From contig JBJXHN010000003.1 of NCBI GenBank assembly GCA_046233135.1, positions 372,001 through 436,000 of the forward strand: a DNA stretch of 64,000 nucleotides, given 5' to 3'. Source of the DNA: JBJXHN01 sp046233135. Its GTDB lineage: Bacteria; Pseudomonadota; Alphaproteobacteria; Rhodospirillales; Rhodospirillaceae. The notes beneath the pieces were generated by a model. The model searched no databases and was not told the origin of the DNA. It worked only from the letters and a program-made list of their open reading frames with translations. Shown here piece after piece: positions 8,963-18,355 of the stretch; position 1 is the first letter of the stretch, and each line of letters starts with the position of its first letter. A program made the translations under genes and the position numbers.

Positions 8963-9142
8963 GTGGACCGAACGAAGTCAGGCGACGGACTCACCGCCAA
9001 CGGCTACGATGCCCTCGCGCAGGCGGTGGAAGACGCCATGAAGGAAACCGTGGAGCGTTTGGGAGAGCGCCTGGTCGACGCCCCTCAGCTGCGCACTCTG
9101 GCAGAAGAAAAACACCTGGGTGATAACCGCAAAAACAAATAG
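8963..9142 (+). CDS. Small hypothetical protein (59 residues)
   Basis: A GTG-initiated frame encoding a 59-residue, charged, predicted helical peptide. Its middle part (AVEDAMKETVERLGERL) is amphipathic, and it ends in a Lys/Asn-rich tail. It ends 24 bp before the glycosyltransferase-like gene on the same strand, so it could be the first gene of that unit. No ribosome-binding site is convincing and no family is recognised. An internal ATG at codon 26 is another possible start. Confidence 0.3.
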   Translation: MDRTKSGDGLTANGYDALAQAVEDAMKETVERLGERLVDAPQLRTLAEEKHLGDNRKNK

Positions 9143-9166
9143 AGCAGGCAAGTGAAAGCATAGGCG

Positions 9167-10177
9167 ATGGAAAAAACTGACACCCCACCCCTTACACGTC
9201 GCCTTGCTCAGTGCCTGTCAAAGCCGGTCTGCCGAGTAGCCTTCCTGTTCAGCCCGGAGACCACGCAATACGATTACCCGGATACGGACCTAGACCTGCA
9301 ATCCCTTGGCGGAGACGGGATCGAGCTAGCCGGGTCGCTGGCGGATCCCGACGTCGATTTTCTGCTGATGACAGCACACGGGGGCCTGGATCTCCTCGAA
9401 TTCCTCTACACCTTGCGCAACGACGGGTTTGCGCGGGGCATCGGGCTATGGCTGTGGGACAATCACTGCGCCCCGAAGAACCATCGCGCCTACGGCAAGG
9501 CCGCCGATATCCTGTTTCCAAGCCATTGGTATTGCGTTGACGACCTGGACGGAACCGACGCCATGGTCGGCCCCCAGATTCCGGCCTGCGCCGCCGAATG
9601 GTCCCCGACCACCGCCCGGACCCTGTTCGATACCCGCGAGACCAGAGGGGCTCCTCGCAGCGACCAGTTGCTTGCCGGCTACGTGGACTATGCCTTCTCG
9701 CCGCGCAAGGCTTTCCTGGACACCCTCCGTGCCACCCTGCCGGATCGTCTGGCCATGCGGGTCATGGCGATGCATGACCGCAGCGACTATCTGGGGAAAA
9801 GCCGGAGCGACCGCTTCGTCGAATGGCTTTGTTTCAAGACCTCGCTTGCGGTCCCCATGTACGAAGACCTGTCCACCCGTGTCTTTGCCGGACTCCTGGC
9901 CGGGCACGTCGTGGTCATCGACGGCACCGTCCGTGACATCGACCGCGTCTTCCCCAAGACCGACCCTTTGCGCCAGGGCCTCGTGGTTTTCGAAGAACGG
10001 ACGCCGGACGCCGTTGCCAAGGCCCACGCCCGCGCCCTGGAAATTTACGACGCCGAGGGGCCGGACGGGGCGCGCCGGCGTCATGAAGCCGTCCTCGCGC
10101 ATCACATGACCCGTCACCGTATCGCCGCCATGCTCGATCACCTGCGCGCCTTGCGCCGTCAGCTCGGCATCTGCTGA
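9167..10177 (+). CDS. Glycosyltransferase-like protein (CgeB/GT1-type C-terminal region)
   Basis: A 336-residue protein without membrane segments. The C-terminal third contains RVFAGLLAGHVVVIDG followed by a VFEERTPDAVAKAHARA stretch. This resembles the donor-binding half of CgeB-like glycosyltransferases, where a modest-size pool of residues recognises nucleotide sugar and a trailing helix bundle closes the fold. The N-terminal part shows alternating strands and an HCAPKNHRAYG loop. I do not recognise a specific ortholog. The stop lies inside the 3' end of the convergent RND transporter gene (19-bp overlap). Function in glycan or O-antigen synthesis is inferred only. Confidence 0.55.
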   Translation: MEKTDTPPLTRRLAQCLSKPVCRVAFLFSPETTQYDYPDTDLDLQSLGGDGIELAGSLADPDVDFLLMTAHGGLDLLEFLYTLRNDGFARGIGLWLWDNHCAPKNHRAYGKAADILFPSHWYCVDDLDGTDAMVGPQIPACAAEWSPTTARTLFDTRETRGAPRSDQLLAGYVDYAFSPRKAFLDTLRATLPDRLAMRVMAMHDRSDYLGKSRSDRFVEWLCFKTSLAVPMYEDLSTRVFAGLLAGHVVVIDGTVRDIDRVFPKTDPLRQGLVVFEERTPDAVAKAHARALEIYDAEGPDGARRRHEAVLAHHMTRHRIAAMLDHLRALRRQLGIC

Positions 10178-13100
10178 ACCGCCGGAGCATCTGTCGTCCG
10201 CTCTCCGTGTGCAGGCCGGGCGGGCTTGCGACGGTGCATCAGCAGGAAGATCGACGGCACGAAAATCAGGGCGATCAGCGTGGCCCCGATCAGGCCGCCG
10301 GCCACCGCCGTGGCCAGGGGCGGCCAGAACTTCTGGGTGCTGACCAGCAGCGGCAGGAAGCCCCCCACCGTGGTCAGGGTCGTCGAGATCACATGGCGCG
10401 ATCCCTCCACCACCACCCGCAGCACCGCGTCCCGATCGCCCCGTGCCGCATCGGGATCAGCCCGCAGGGAGGACAGCACGACGATGCTGTCGTTGATGGC
10501 CACACCGATCAGACCCATGATTCCGACAATGGCCATGAAACCCAGGGGATAGCCCATCACCTTCAGCGCCAGCAGCGCCATGCCGATGGACATGACCGCC
10601 ACCAGGGCGATCACCCCGGCGTGGCGGAAGCTGTTGAAGGCCAGCACCACCACACCCATCATGATCACCATCAGCGGCAGCACCTGTGCCGCCAGCTGGT
10701 TCAGGCTTTCAGTGCTTTCCTTGCTTTCGCCGCCGAATGCCATGCGATAGCCGGCGGGCAATACCAGACCGGCCTTGTCCAGCCTGTCCCGCACCACTGC
10801 CAGGGTCACCGACGGCAGGCTATAGGGCATCAGGAAGGCCTGTACCTTCGTCTGCCGCTCCCCCTGCGCCCGGGGGATCACGGTCACCGACGCGGTCAGG
10901 CTGAGATGCCCCAAAGCATTCAGCGGCACCCCCGATCCCCCCGCCCCGGCATCGGCCACCGCATCCGCGCCTGCCCGCGGCAGGCTGGTGTCGGTCAGCC
11001 GGGCGACGCTGCCCCGGTCCAGGGAGGTCGCCCGCACCCGTACCGGCAGTTCCTCGGTCCCTTCCAGCACCGTGCCGCCGGTCATCCCTTCCTGCTGGGC
11101 AGATAGCAGCACGGCCACGTCATCCAGGCCGTAGCCGGTCAGGCGCACCTCGTCCTCTTCCAGTTCGAAGGACAGCTTGGGCAGCCCGCCATCCATGGTG
11201 ACCCGGGTATAGGTGACATTGGGGGAATCGGCGATCAGGGCACGCACCTGTTCGGCCAGCTGGCGCAGGGTGCGCAGGTCGGGGCCGAAGATCTCCACCT
11301 CGATGGGAGCGTCATAGGGCGGCCCCTGTTCGAACGGCACGGCCAGCACTTCCGCTTCCGGAAATTCCGTCATCAACTCCGCCTGCAACCCCGGCAGCAG
11401 GGCAGCGGTAGCGTCCATGGACTCCGTGGTCACATAGCCCGCAGCATAGCTGGGCTTGTGGTTCCCGGTAACGAAGGTGTTGTAATAGAGCTTGGGCGCC
11501 CCGTCTCCGGCCATCCACAGGCTGGACCGGATCTCGGGATAGCGCATCAGCACCGCGTCCACCTTCTCGATCTGCGCCAGCGTCTGTTCCAGCGGCGTAT
11601 GGACCGGCATCGACAGCTGCACCTGGAACTGGTCGCGGTCGGTCTGCGGGAAGAACTGCCCCACCAGGGTCGGAGCCAGACCGAAGCCCACCAGCGCCGG
11701 CAGTGACGCCAGGCCCATGGCCAGGACCGGCCGGCGGAACAGGGCGCCGAGAACCCGGCTGTAGAGCGCCGTCAGCCGCTTGCTGCCCACGCCCGGACGG
11801 GGCGGCATGTCGCCCTGGGGTCCGCTATGCGGTCCCGGCCCCCGGGCCTTTCGGGTGAAGCGGTCCAGATAGGCCGCACAGGCGGGCACCACGGTCATGG
11901 CGAAGAACAGGCTGGCCGAAACGCTGAACACCACCGACAGCCCCAGCGAACCGACGAACTCCCCGGTGGCCCCGGGCAGCAGAACGATAGGCATGAAGGT
12001 CAGCACCGTGGTCAGGGTCGACGCCAGCAGCGGCACCGCCAGATGACGCACCAGGGCATCCACCGCCTGAAGCGGCGACAGCCCCCGGGCACGCCCGCGT
12101 TCGTATTCGTCGATGGAGACGATGGCGTTATCGATCAGCAGACCGAGCGCAATGATCAGCCCGCTCACCGAAATCTGGTGCAGGGCCACCCCTGCCGACT
12201 GCATCAGGAACACCACCGTGGCCATGGTCAGCGGCAGGGCCATGCCTACCAGCATCGCCGACCGCCACCCCATCATGACCCACAGGACCCCCATCACCAA
12301 CCCGACGCCGATCAGCAGGTTGATCCCCAGATCCTCCAGCCGGGCAGAAGTATAGGCGCTCTGGTCGAACAGGATTTCCGCCCATACCGCCGGCGGCAGT
12401 CCGGCCTGGAAGTCCTCTACCGCCGCACGGGCGCGGGCCGCCCACAGGTCAACCCGGCCGCCGGTCTCCATCACCCCGGACACCAGAATCCCCCGCCGGC
12501 CGTCGATCACCGCCACGCCAGTCCGGGGATCCTTGATCCCCTTGGAGACCTCGGCCACATCCCCCACCCGCAAGGCGCCACCGCCGTCGTCATCGCCCCG
12601 GCGGATGGGAATCGAGCGCACCCGCTCCGCCCCGTCCAGCGCCCCGTCCACATCCACGGTCAGCGACGCATGGGGGCCGTACAGGGTGCCCCCGGGGCTT
12701 TTGGAATCGGCCTTGGCAATGGTGTCGGACAGGGCCATCGGCGACAGCCCCAGGGCGGCCAGAGTCCTGGGGTCGTAGGCGACCGTGATTTCCTCGTCCG
12801 GCTCGCCGTACAGCTTGGCTTCCTTGGTGCCGGGCAAGCGGGATAGGCGGTCCTTCAAATCCTCGGACAGGCGCTTCATCAGCGCTTCGCTGTAGACCCC
12901 TTTGCCCGTCCAGGTCAGCCCCACCACGATGGTATCCGCCTGGGTCGAGGCGTATTCGTACTCCGGATCCTCCACCCCGTCGGGCATATTGTCCACGGCG
13001 CTGCGGATACGGTCCCGCACCCGCGACCACACCGGATCGACCAGGGTCACATCTTCCTTCAGTTCCAGTGCGACGATGGCATAGCCGGTGCGGGCGGCGG

Positions 13101-13374
13101 TGTTGAGCTTCTTGATCTCTTCCACATCGCTCAATGCATCTTCGATGGGATAGGTGACCAGGGCTTCCACCCGCTCCGGCGTGGCACCGGGGAAGACGGC
13201 GGTGGCCAGCATATAGCGGCTGATCAGCGTCGGGTCTTCCTGCCGGCCGATGGCCTGCATGGCGGCGAGCCCGGCCACCAGCACCACGCCCAGCACCAGC
13301 ACCACCAGACGCGGCGACCGCACGAACAGGGTCGTCAGGCCGCCCCCGTCGCCCCCCATGCCGCCGCGGCTCAT
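10159..13374 (-). CDS. RND efflux transporter inner-membrane permease (AcrB-like)
   Basis: A 1071-residue RND pump with the usual duplicated layout: one N-terminal transmembrane helix, a periplasmic porter/docking domain, helices 2-6, a second periplasmic loop and helices 8-12. The N terminus reads LVLVLGVVLVAGLAAM before IGRQEDPTL. Helix 4 carries GLLIDNAIVSIDEYERG, where the family usually has two adjacent Asp; here the second is Asn. The transporter would use proton-motive force to export hydrophobic or amphiphilic compounds through a TolC-like outer-membrane channel, which is not encoded here. It follows the periplasmic adaptor with a four-base ATGA overlap, so the two form one operon. 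A Gly-rich segment at the N terminus is unusual but short. Confidence 0.93.
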   Translation of the reverse strand: MSRGGMGGDGGGLTTLFVRSPRLVVLVLGVVLVAGLAAMQAIGRQEDPTLISRYMLATAVFPGATPERVEALVTYPIEDALSDVEEIKKLNTAARTGYAIVALELKEDVTLVDPVWSRVRDRIRSAVDNMPDGVEDPEYEYASTQADTIVVGLTWTGKGVYSEALMKRLSEDLKDRLSRLPGTKEAKLYGEPDEEITVAYDPRTLAALGLSPMALSDTIAKADSKSPGGTLYGPHASLTVDVDGALDGAERVRSIPIRRGDDDGGGALRVGDVAEVSKGIKDPRTGVAVIDGRRGILVSGVMETGGRVDLWAARARAAVEDFQAGLPPAVWAEILFDQSAYTSARLEDLGINLLIGVGLVMGVLWVMMGWRSAMLVGMALPLTMATVVFLMQSAGVALHQISVSGLIIALGLLIDNAIVSIDEYERGRARGLSPLQAVDALVRHLAVPLLASTLTTVLTFMPIVLLPGATGEFVGSLGLSVVFSVSASLFFAMTVVPACAAYLDRFTRKARGPGPHSGPQGDMPPRPGVGSKRLTALYSRVLGALFRRPVLAMGLASLPALVGFGLAPTLVGQFFPQTDRDQFQVQLSMPVHTPLEQTLAQIEKVDAVLMRYPEIRSSLWMAGDGAPKLYYNTFVTGNHKPSYAAGYVTTESMDATAALLPGLQAELMTEFPEAEVLAVPFEQGPPYDAPIEVEIFGPDLRTLRQLAEQVRALIADSPNVTYTRVTMDGGLPKLSFELEEDEVRLTGYGLDDVAVLLSAQQEGMTGGTVLEGTEELPVRVRATSLDRGSVARLTDTSLPRAGADAVADAGAGGSGVPLNALGHLSLTASVTVIPRAQGERQTKVQAFLMPYSLPSVTLAVVRDRLDKAGLVLPAGYRMAFGGESKESTESLNQLAAQVLPLMVIMMGVVVLAFNSFRHAGVIALVAVMSIGMALLALKVMGYPLGFMAIVGIMGLIGVAINDSIVVLSSLRADPDAARGDRDAVLRVVVEGSRHVISTTLTTVGGFLPLLVSTQKFWPPLATAVAGGLIGATLIALIFVPSIFLLMHRRKPARPAHGERTTDAPAVQQMPS

Positions 13375-14768
13375 CGGGCGTCTCCCTGCGCGGCCGCCGT
13401 CTCGTTCTTGACAGCCTCGTCCGCCGGAGCGCCGTCGGCATCGATCACCTGCACGGTCATGCCCGGCGCCAGCCGGTGCAGACCGCCGGCGACGATGCGG
13501 TCGCCCTCCGACAGGCTGCCGCGCACATAGACCCGCTCGCCATCCACATAAAGCACATCCACTTCCCGGCGTTGCGCCGTCAGGGTGCCTTCCTTGCCCG
13601 GCCGGTCATCGGCAACGATGGCGAAGGCCGCCCACAGACCCCGCCGGCCTTCGGTCAGGGCTTCCAGCGGCACCCACAGCCCCGGTTCGGCGATGGTGCG
13701 CGGCAGGGACATGTGAATGATCTGGCCCGACAGCACCACCCCGCCGCCGGCCCCGGCATCGGCCGGATCCACGTCCATCACCACGGTGGCCGTGCGGGTG
13801 GCCAGGTCCAGGCTGTCGACGATGCGCCGCACGGTGGCCGGCACCGCCACGCCCTCCACGGTCAATTCCACCCGCTGGCCTTCCGCCAGCGCCGGCAGAT
13901 CCGACGAAGCCACGCCGATGCGGGCTTCCAGGGTGCCGGTCTCCCGCAGGTCGAACAGCTCCTGCCCCGGCTGGACGGCGGCGCCCTCGTCCAGGGTGCG
14001 GGCAATGATCTGCCCGTCGTAAGGGGCCACCAACTGGGACAGGTCCAGGGCCACATCCTGGCCGTCGACCTGGGCATCCAGCCGTTTCACCTCGGCTTCG
14101 GCGGCCGCTTCCTGGGCTTCCAGGGCGGTGACATTCAGCCGCGCTTCGTCATAGGCCTGCTGCGACACATTGCGATTGCCCACCAGCCGGGCCTGGCGCT
14201 GTTCCGTCAGCCGGGCCAGTTCCAGCCGGGCGCGCAGTTCGGCCACGCTGGCCGTCGCCGAATCCCGGGCCGCCACCAGATCGGCGCGCTGAGCTTCGAT
14301 GGCGCGGGTGTCCAGGCGGGCGAGCACGGTCCCCCGGGTCACCCGGTCCCCCACATCCACCGCCACCTCGACAAGCCTGCCGCTGCGGTCGAAGGCCAGG
14401 GCGCTTTGTCGCCGCGCCATCAGCCGGCCGGCGTGAAACTGCTGCACGTCGTAGGATTCGCTTTGATGCACCGTCAGGGCACGCACCGGCACCCCCCCGT
14501 CCTGCCGCTCCGCCAGCGCCGTATCCGCGGCAGACGGGGACGCCGGCGCAGAGGCCCCGGAGTCGGCAGCCGGCAGGACCGGATCCTTGCCGCCACTGTC
14601 GGACATCTCCGCGATCGGCAGGCCGCCGGTCAGCATCACGGCCAGGGCAGCGATGACCACCAGTCCGGCGCCAATGATCACCGCCCGGCGACGCCGCCGC
14701 CCCGGGACCGGCTGATCCGCGTTCGGTTGATCCGCGTTCGGTTGATCCGGCTCCACGTGATCGGCCAT
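13371..14768 (-). CDS. RND efflux periplasmic adaptor (HlyD/AcrA-like membrane fusion protein)
   Basis: A 465-residue adaptor that bridges the RND permease and an outer-membrane channel. A cytoplasmic N-terminal tail with repeated Asp-Gln-Pro-Asn units is followed by an Arg cluster and one transmembrane helix (about residues 29-47). Then come a lipoyl/barrel-sandwich half, a long alpha-helical hairpin rich in Ala, Glu and Gln (roughly residues 170-240), the second lipoyl half, and beta-barrel segments. It is anchored by a helix rather than a lipobox. Its stop overlaps the permease start by four bases. The N-terminal tail differs from most adaptors because of a 15-bp DNA repeat. Confidence 0.92.
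   Translation of the reverse strand: MADHVEPDQPNADQPNADQPVPGRRRRRAVIIGAGLVVIAALAVMLTGGLPIAEMSDSGGKDPVLPAADSGASAPASPSAADTALAERQDGGVPVRALTVHQSESYDVQQFHAGRLMARRQSALAFDRSGRLVEVAVDVGDRVTRGTVLARLDTRAIEAQRADLVAARDSATASVAELRARLELARLTEQRQARLVGNRNVSQQAYDEARLNVTALEAQEAAAEAEVKRLDAQVDGQDVALDLSQLVAPYDGQIIARTLDEGAAVQPGQELFDLRETGTLEARIGVASSDLPALAEGQRVELTVEGVAVPATVRRIVDSLDLATRTATVVMDVDPADAGAGGGVVLSGQIIHMSLPRTIAEPGLWVPLEALTEGRRGLWAAFAIVADDRPGKEGTLTAQRREVDVLYVDGERVYVRGSLSEGDRIVAGGLHRLAPGMTVQVIDADGAPADEAVKNETAAAQGDAR
14711..14750. repeat. 15-bp in-frame tandem repeat in adaptor gene
   Basis: The unit (G/C)TTGATCCGCGTTCG occurs 2.7 times in tandem and encodes repeated (A)DQPN on the minus strand in the cytoplasmic tail of the adaptor. 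Because the unit is a multiple of three, slippage would lengthen or shorten the tail without a frameshift. Confidence 0.8.
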
Positions 14769-15098
14769 GCGTTCCCCCCAGAAGCGCCCGTTTTCCCGGG
14801 CATGTCGAAAGATGTCCCTGCCCCGGCGCCAGACAATGCGGTGGAAAAACGGGCCTTTCTATTCGCCCACCCGTCCCGGTACAGCAGTATGAGGCATGTA
14901 CGGGCCAACACCAATCCTGACCAGCGGGCTTTCGCCAGGGGTACAAACTTCTTCGCCAAATTCAACGCCGCACCGCTTCACGAAGCACGAGCGGGCCAAT
15001 CCCGGTTCACCGGCACCGTCACGGAATCATCACTGGCTGCGGCCGAAAGGATAAGGTCCTACTGCAAAAAGGGGAAACCACGGGTCCGTGTCATATCC
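14769..15098. other. 330-bp divergent intergenic region
   Basis: This stretch separates the RND operon from the GGDEF-EAL gene. It must contain both promoters, but I see no clear operator palindrome, terminator or small gene in it. The open frame running through it on the plus strand is an upstream extension of the GGDEF-EAL frame with no supported start. Confidence 0.4.
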
Positions 15099-17192
15099 AT
15101 GTACCGCTTCAGACAGATTTCCAGGCACCTTGCCGTCCAGCAGGGGCTGCGCGTCGGGCTGATCACCCTGGCCATATCGTTTCTGTTCTTCGTCACCTAT
15201 GCTGCGGTTGCGGTCCATCTCGCCATCTCCGGCCATCTGGAGCTGCGTTCGACCATCCGTGATGCCATGCGCGGCCCTTTGACCTCGGCCATCTGGTCTT
15301 TCGACCGGGCGGGGGCCTATGACATCATCTCCAGCTTCCAGGCGTCCTATCCCATCGTGAACATCGTCGTCACCGACGATCACAGCCGGGTGTTCGTCGA
15401 AACCGTCTCGCGCAACACCCTTCCCGAAGGCTCGGCAACGCTGGCCTGGATGGTGAAGCATTTCTTCACCCTGTCCACGGTCGAAGAACTGCCCCTCAGC
15501 CACGGTGAGGACGGGGTGATCGGCGAGGCCAGCGTCTTCTATGACCTGGGCGCCTTCACCGGACTGCTGCTGGAGCGTCTGGCCCACCTGGGGGCGGCGG
15601 TGACCCTCATCGGCCTGGTGTCTTCGGTGGTCATCGGCATGGCGTTCCACCGCTTCCTGGCCCGGCCGATCATCGCGCTGTCCCAGCAGGTGGACCGCAT
15701 GAACCCCAACGACCCGGCCACCGGTCAGGTGCTGATTCCGCCGGTGCACGGCCACAACGAGCTGGGCCGCTTCCTGGCCCTGTACAACCGGTCACTGGAT
15801 CGTCTGGCCGAGGTGACGACCGAACTGCGCCACCTCGCCACGCGCGATCCCCTGACCGACCTGCCCAACCGTACGCTGATGACCGAGATCATCGACCAGG
15901 TGATCGCCGACCGCAAAGCCGATGCCGAGGGGCAATGCGCGGTGCTGTTCCTCGATCTGGATCTGTTCAAGCACGTCAACGACAGCCTGGGCCACTACAC
16001 CGGCGACAAGGTGCTGATGGAGGTGGGCGACCGCCTGAACGCCACCATCCAGCTGCATGGCACCGTGGGGCGCCTGGGCGGCGATGAATTCGTGCTGGTG
16101 GTGGACCGCTATCAGGACCCCAAGACCCTGGCCCGCATCGCCGAGCGGGTGATCGCCTGCGTCCGTGCGCCGATTTCCGTGGATCACCATCCGATCCTGA
16201 TCAACACCTCGGTGGGCATCGCCTGCTGGCCGGACAACGGCGAAACGGCCCAGGACCTGATCCGCGCCGCCGACACCGCCATGTATGCCGCCAAGTCCAG
16301 GGGACCGGGACAGTGGCAGTTCTTCTCTCGTGACATGACGGAAAAGGCCCTGATCCGCATGCGCACCGAAGTCTCGCTGCGCAACGCCGTGGACAACCGG
16401 GAATTCGTCGTCCACTACCAACCCAAACTGGACCTGGAAAGTGGCGCCATCACCGGCGTCGAGGCCCTGGTGCGCTGGCAGTCGGCAGGCCAGATGGTCC
16501 CCCCCGGCCGCTTCATCCCCATCGCCGAGGAAACCGGGCTGATCTACGACATCGGCCTGTTCGTGCTCGACGAGGCCTGTGCCCAGCTCAACACCTGGAA
16601 AGCGGCCGGCACGCCGCTGTCGGTGGCGGTCAACGTCTCGGCGGTACAACTGGGCAAGGAGCGGTTCCTTGAGGACGTGGTGCGGATCCTGCGCCAGCGC
16701 GCCATCGACACCAGCCTGCTGGAGCTGGAAATCACCGAATCAGCGGTAATGCACCAGATGGACAGCCGGCTCGGGGTGCTGCACAAGCTGCGGGACCTGG
16801 GCGTGCGTCTGGCCGTGGACGACTTCGGCACCGGCTATTCCTCGCTGTCCTATCTGAAGCAGCTGCCGGTGGACGTGCTGAAGATCGACCGCAGCTTCGT
16901 CATCGACCTGCCCCAGGACACATCGATCGCCCGCATGATCCTCAACCTCGCCGCCCAGATCGACCTGAAAACCGTCGCCGAGGGGGTGGAACGCGAGGAT
17001 CAGCTGGACTGGCTGCGGACCATGGGCTGTTCACAGGTTCAGGGCTATCTGATTTCCCGCCCCGTGCCCGCGGCCGAGATGCCCCTGGTCTGGCCACCCG
17101 AACAGCCGGGGCACAAGACGCCCTGCCAGCCCCCCGGCCTCAACGGCTTCGAAGATCTCGGCGCGCTGGACGATGGCGAAGCCCGGGCCTGA
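15099..17192 (+). CDS. Membrane-anchored GGDEF-EAL protein (cyclic di-GMP turnover)
   Basis: A 697-residue two-domain cyclic di-GMP enzyme. Two hydrophobic helices (about residues 20-45 and 165-190) flank a periplasmic sensor domain, followed by a HAMP-like linker. The cyclase domain has an intact RLGGDEF at about residues 325-331 and the phosphodiesterase domain an intact EAL at 455-457, with DDFGTGYSSL, a D-F-G loop of active EAL enzymes. Both domains may therefore be active, or one may regulate the other. The ATG at 15099 (MYRFRQ) is the first good start before the first helix; the long open frame upstream is antisense to the adaptor gene. Likely roles are the switch between motility and attachment; no specific signal can be read. 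Confidence 0.93.
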   Translation: MYRFRQISRHLAVQQGLRVGLITLAISFLFFVTYAAVAVHLAISGHLELRSTIRDAMRGPLTSAIWSFDRAGAYDIISSFQASYPIVNIVVTDDHSRVFVETVSRNTLPEGSATLAWMVKHFFTLSTVEELPLSHGEDGVIGEASVFYDLGAFTGLLLERLAHLGAAVTLIGLVSSVVIGMAFHRFLARPIIALSQQVDRMNPNDPATGQVLIPPVHGHNELGRFLALYNRSLDRLAEVTTELRHLATRDPLTDLPNRTLMTEIIDQVIADRKADAEGQCAVLFLDLDLFKHVNDSLGHYTGDKVLMEVGDRLNATIQLHGTVGRLGGDEFVLVVDRYQDPKTLARIAERVIACVRAPISVDHHPILINTSVGIACWPDNGETAQDLIRAADTAMYAAKSRGPGQWQFFSRDMTEKALIRMRTEVSLRNAVDNREFVVHYQPKLDLESGAITGVEALVRWQSAGQMVPPGRFIPIAEETGLIYDIGLFVLDEACAQLNTWKAAGTPLSVAVNVSAVQLGKERFLEDVVRILRQRAIDTSLLELEITESAVMHQMDSRLGVLHKLRDLGVRLAVDDFGTGYSSLSYLKQLPVDVLKIDRSFVIDLPQDTSIARMILNLAAQIDLKTVAEGVEREDQLDWLRTMGCSQVQGYLISRPVPAAEMPLVWPPEQPGHKTPCQPPGLNGFEDLGALDDGEARA

Positions 17193-17210
17193 GCCTCACC
17201 CTACACCGCC

Positions 17211-17798
17211 TTACGGCTGAGCGGGGTGAGACACCACGTATTCCTGGAGAGTGCCGAGGAAGACTTCGACCTGCTCCAGCGACGACGCTCCCGACCGGTC
17301 GGGGATAACCAACTCAGACGTTCCCCCTTCACCTTTCGCGGCCACATGCCAATAGCTATTGGTGGTATTGGGTATCTCCAGCCAGAGCAGATATCCTTTC
17401 GCCGGAATCTCTACCCCGTCTAGATTGTCTGCATGCTTCAGGGTTACGGTCCGGAAAAGGTTTCGAGCCTTTATCGCCCGCGCCCAAAAGTCTCGTCCGG
17501 TCACGCCGAACTCGATCATAAAGGACAGCAACTCTGCTGATGCGTTCGGAACATCAGACCGCGCCAGCTTTTCCGCTATTTCGCGGGTGGGCGTAATGAC
17601 CAATACGCTTTCGGCAATTGGAGCCTCGAGGGGCTGGATACCACGAAGGTCTTTATCATAGTGGTTGCTCTGGAACGCCAGGGCTTTTTCCTTTGTAGGA
17701 AAGCCGGCAGAACCCACCCAATAGGTTTCAGAAGCACAGCCGATGGTGATCAGGCTTACCAGCCCCAGCACCGCTAAGCCACGCAGTTTTGCTTTCAC
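17211..17798 (-). CDS. Lipoprotein, paralogue of the 18698-19285 gene
   Basis: A 195-residue predicted outer- or inner-membrane lipoprotein. The GTG start (MKAKLRGL) is preceded by AAGGAAC, and the signal peptide ends in the lipobox ITIGC. Downstream sequence contains LRGIQPLEAPIAESVLVITPT and ends in VVSHPAQP. It aligns end to end, with equal length, with the lipoprotein encoded at 18698-19285, so the two are tandem paralogues. It starts 10 bp after the second lipoprotein gene of its cassette. I do not recognise the family; the IAES...V(V)TPT segment and the domain with paired Trp/Tyr residues suggest a periplasmic beta-rich fold. Confidence 0.8.
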   Translation of the reverse strand: MKAKLRGLAVLGLVSLITIGCASETYWVGSAGFPTKEKALAFQSNHYDKDLRGIQPLEAPIAESVLVITPTREIAEKLARSDVPNASAELLSFMIEFGVTGRDFWARAIKARNLFRTVTLKHADNLDGVEIPAKGYLLWLEIPNTTNSYWHVAAKGEGGTSELVIPDRSGASSLEQVEVFLGTLQEYVVSHPAQP

Positions 17799-17808
17799 AA
17801 TCGGTTCC

Positions 17809-18207
17809 TTAACGCAGTGGCTGGGGCGTGAACCCGGAGGGTTCCGGCTCATTGGTGGTACCATCGGCATAGATGATCACCTGATGCCACCCCTTCGCCA
17901 TCAGGCACTTTTCCATCAGCGAGCGCACCCGGTAGTCCGTATTGGAAATATTGATCTGGTCCTGCAGAACGACAAACATGTTGGTCGCAAAGGGGTGGTA
18001 GCTTGCCGGTGGCACAGTTGAACTGACCTCGTAGTCACATTGCGCCCAGTCGGTATCGTAGTCCGCCCGGGACGCCTGCGACTTTTCCCACGAGACACTG
18101 ATCGGCTGCTTTCCCCGGGCCGCCGGTCCACACGCCCCCAAAACCATCAGCGCCGCGCCGAGAACCCCCACCGCCACCCCACCCACAGCCATCCTTCGTT
18201 GGCTCAT
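17809..18207 (-). CDS. Small lipoprotein, intact member of a duplicated pair
   Basis: A 132-residue lipoprotein starting at MSQRRMAV. The signal peptide ends in the lipobox VLGAC. The mature part has SVSWEKSQASRADYDTDWAQC, a second Cys pair later (CLMAKGW), and ends VIIYADGTTNEPEPSGF. The YDTDWAQC...CLMAKGW layout, with Cys residues that could form a disulfide, is common in small lipoproteins of unknown role. It is the first gene of a two-gene unit with the 195-residue lipoprotein (10-bp gap). The corresponding gene in the neighbouring duplicate cassette is a pseudogene. A 5' extension to 18261 has no good start. Confidence 0.78.
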   Translation of the reverse strand: MSQRRMAVGGVAVGVLGAALMVLGACGPAARGKQPISVSWEKSQASRADYDTDWAQCDYEVSSTVPPASYHPFATNMFVVLQDQINISNTDYRVRSLMEKCLMAKGWHQVIIYADGTTNEPEPSGFTPQPLR

Positions 18208-18280
18208 TCCCCGCCCCTTCTTGCGTTCCTTCACGTTCCGGCTTTCTAGTGCATAGACCAAAACGAAAGCATCAGCCGGA

Positions 18281-18349
18281 GTTTGGAAAGTTGGTTCATA
18301 AACAAAGGGCTAGCGCACTGACCGCTGAATCATCTGAATGTGTCAGTGC
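18281..18349. repeat. Dispersed 69-bp repeat, copy A
   Basis: It aligns without gaps to 39498-39566, matching at about 49 of 69 positions by eye, including an identical 13-base start GTTTGGAAAGTTG. Copy A ends in an 8-bp inverted repeat, GCACTGAC at 18315-18322 and GTCAGTGC at 18342-18349, which could form a hairpin. Copy B keeps a degenerate version. Confidence 0.6.
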
Positions 18350-18355
18350 ACTAGG

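Noticed and set aside
13476..15098. 540-codon upstream extension of the GGDEF-EAL frame
   Set aside because: It is antisense to the well-supported periplasmic adaptor gene, its composition is His/Gln/Gly-rich as expected for a shadow frame, and homology begins only at the first helix after 15099.
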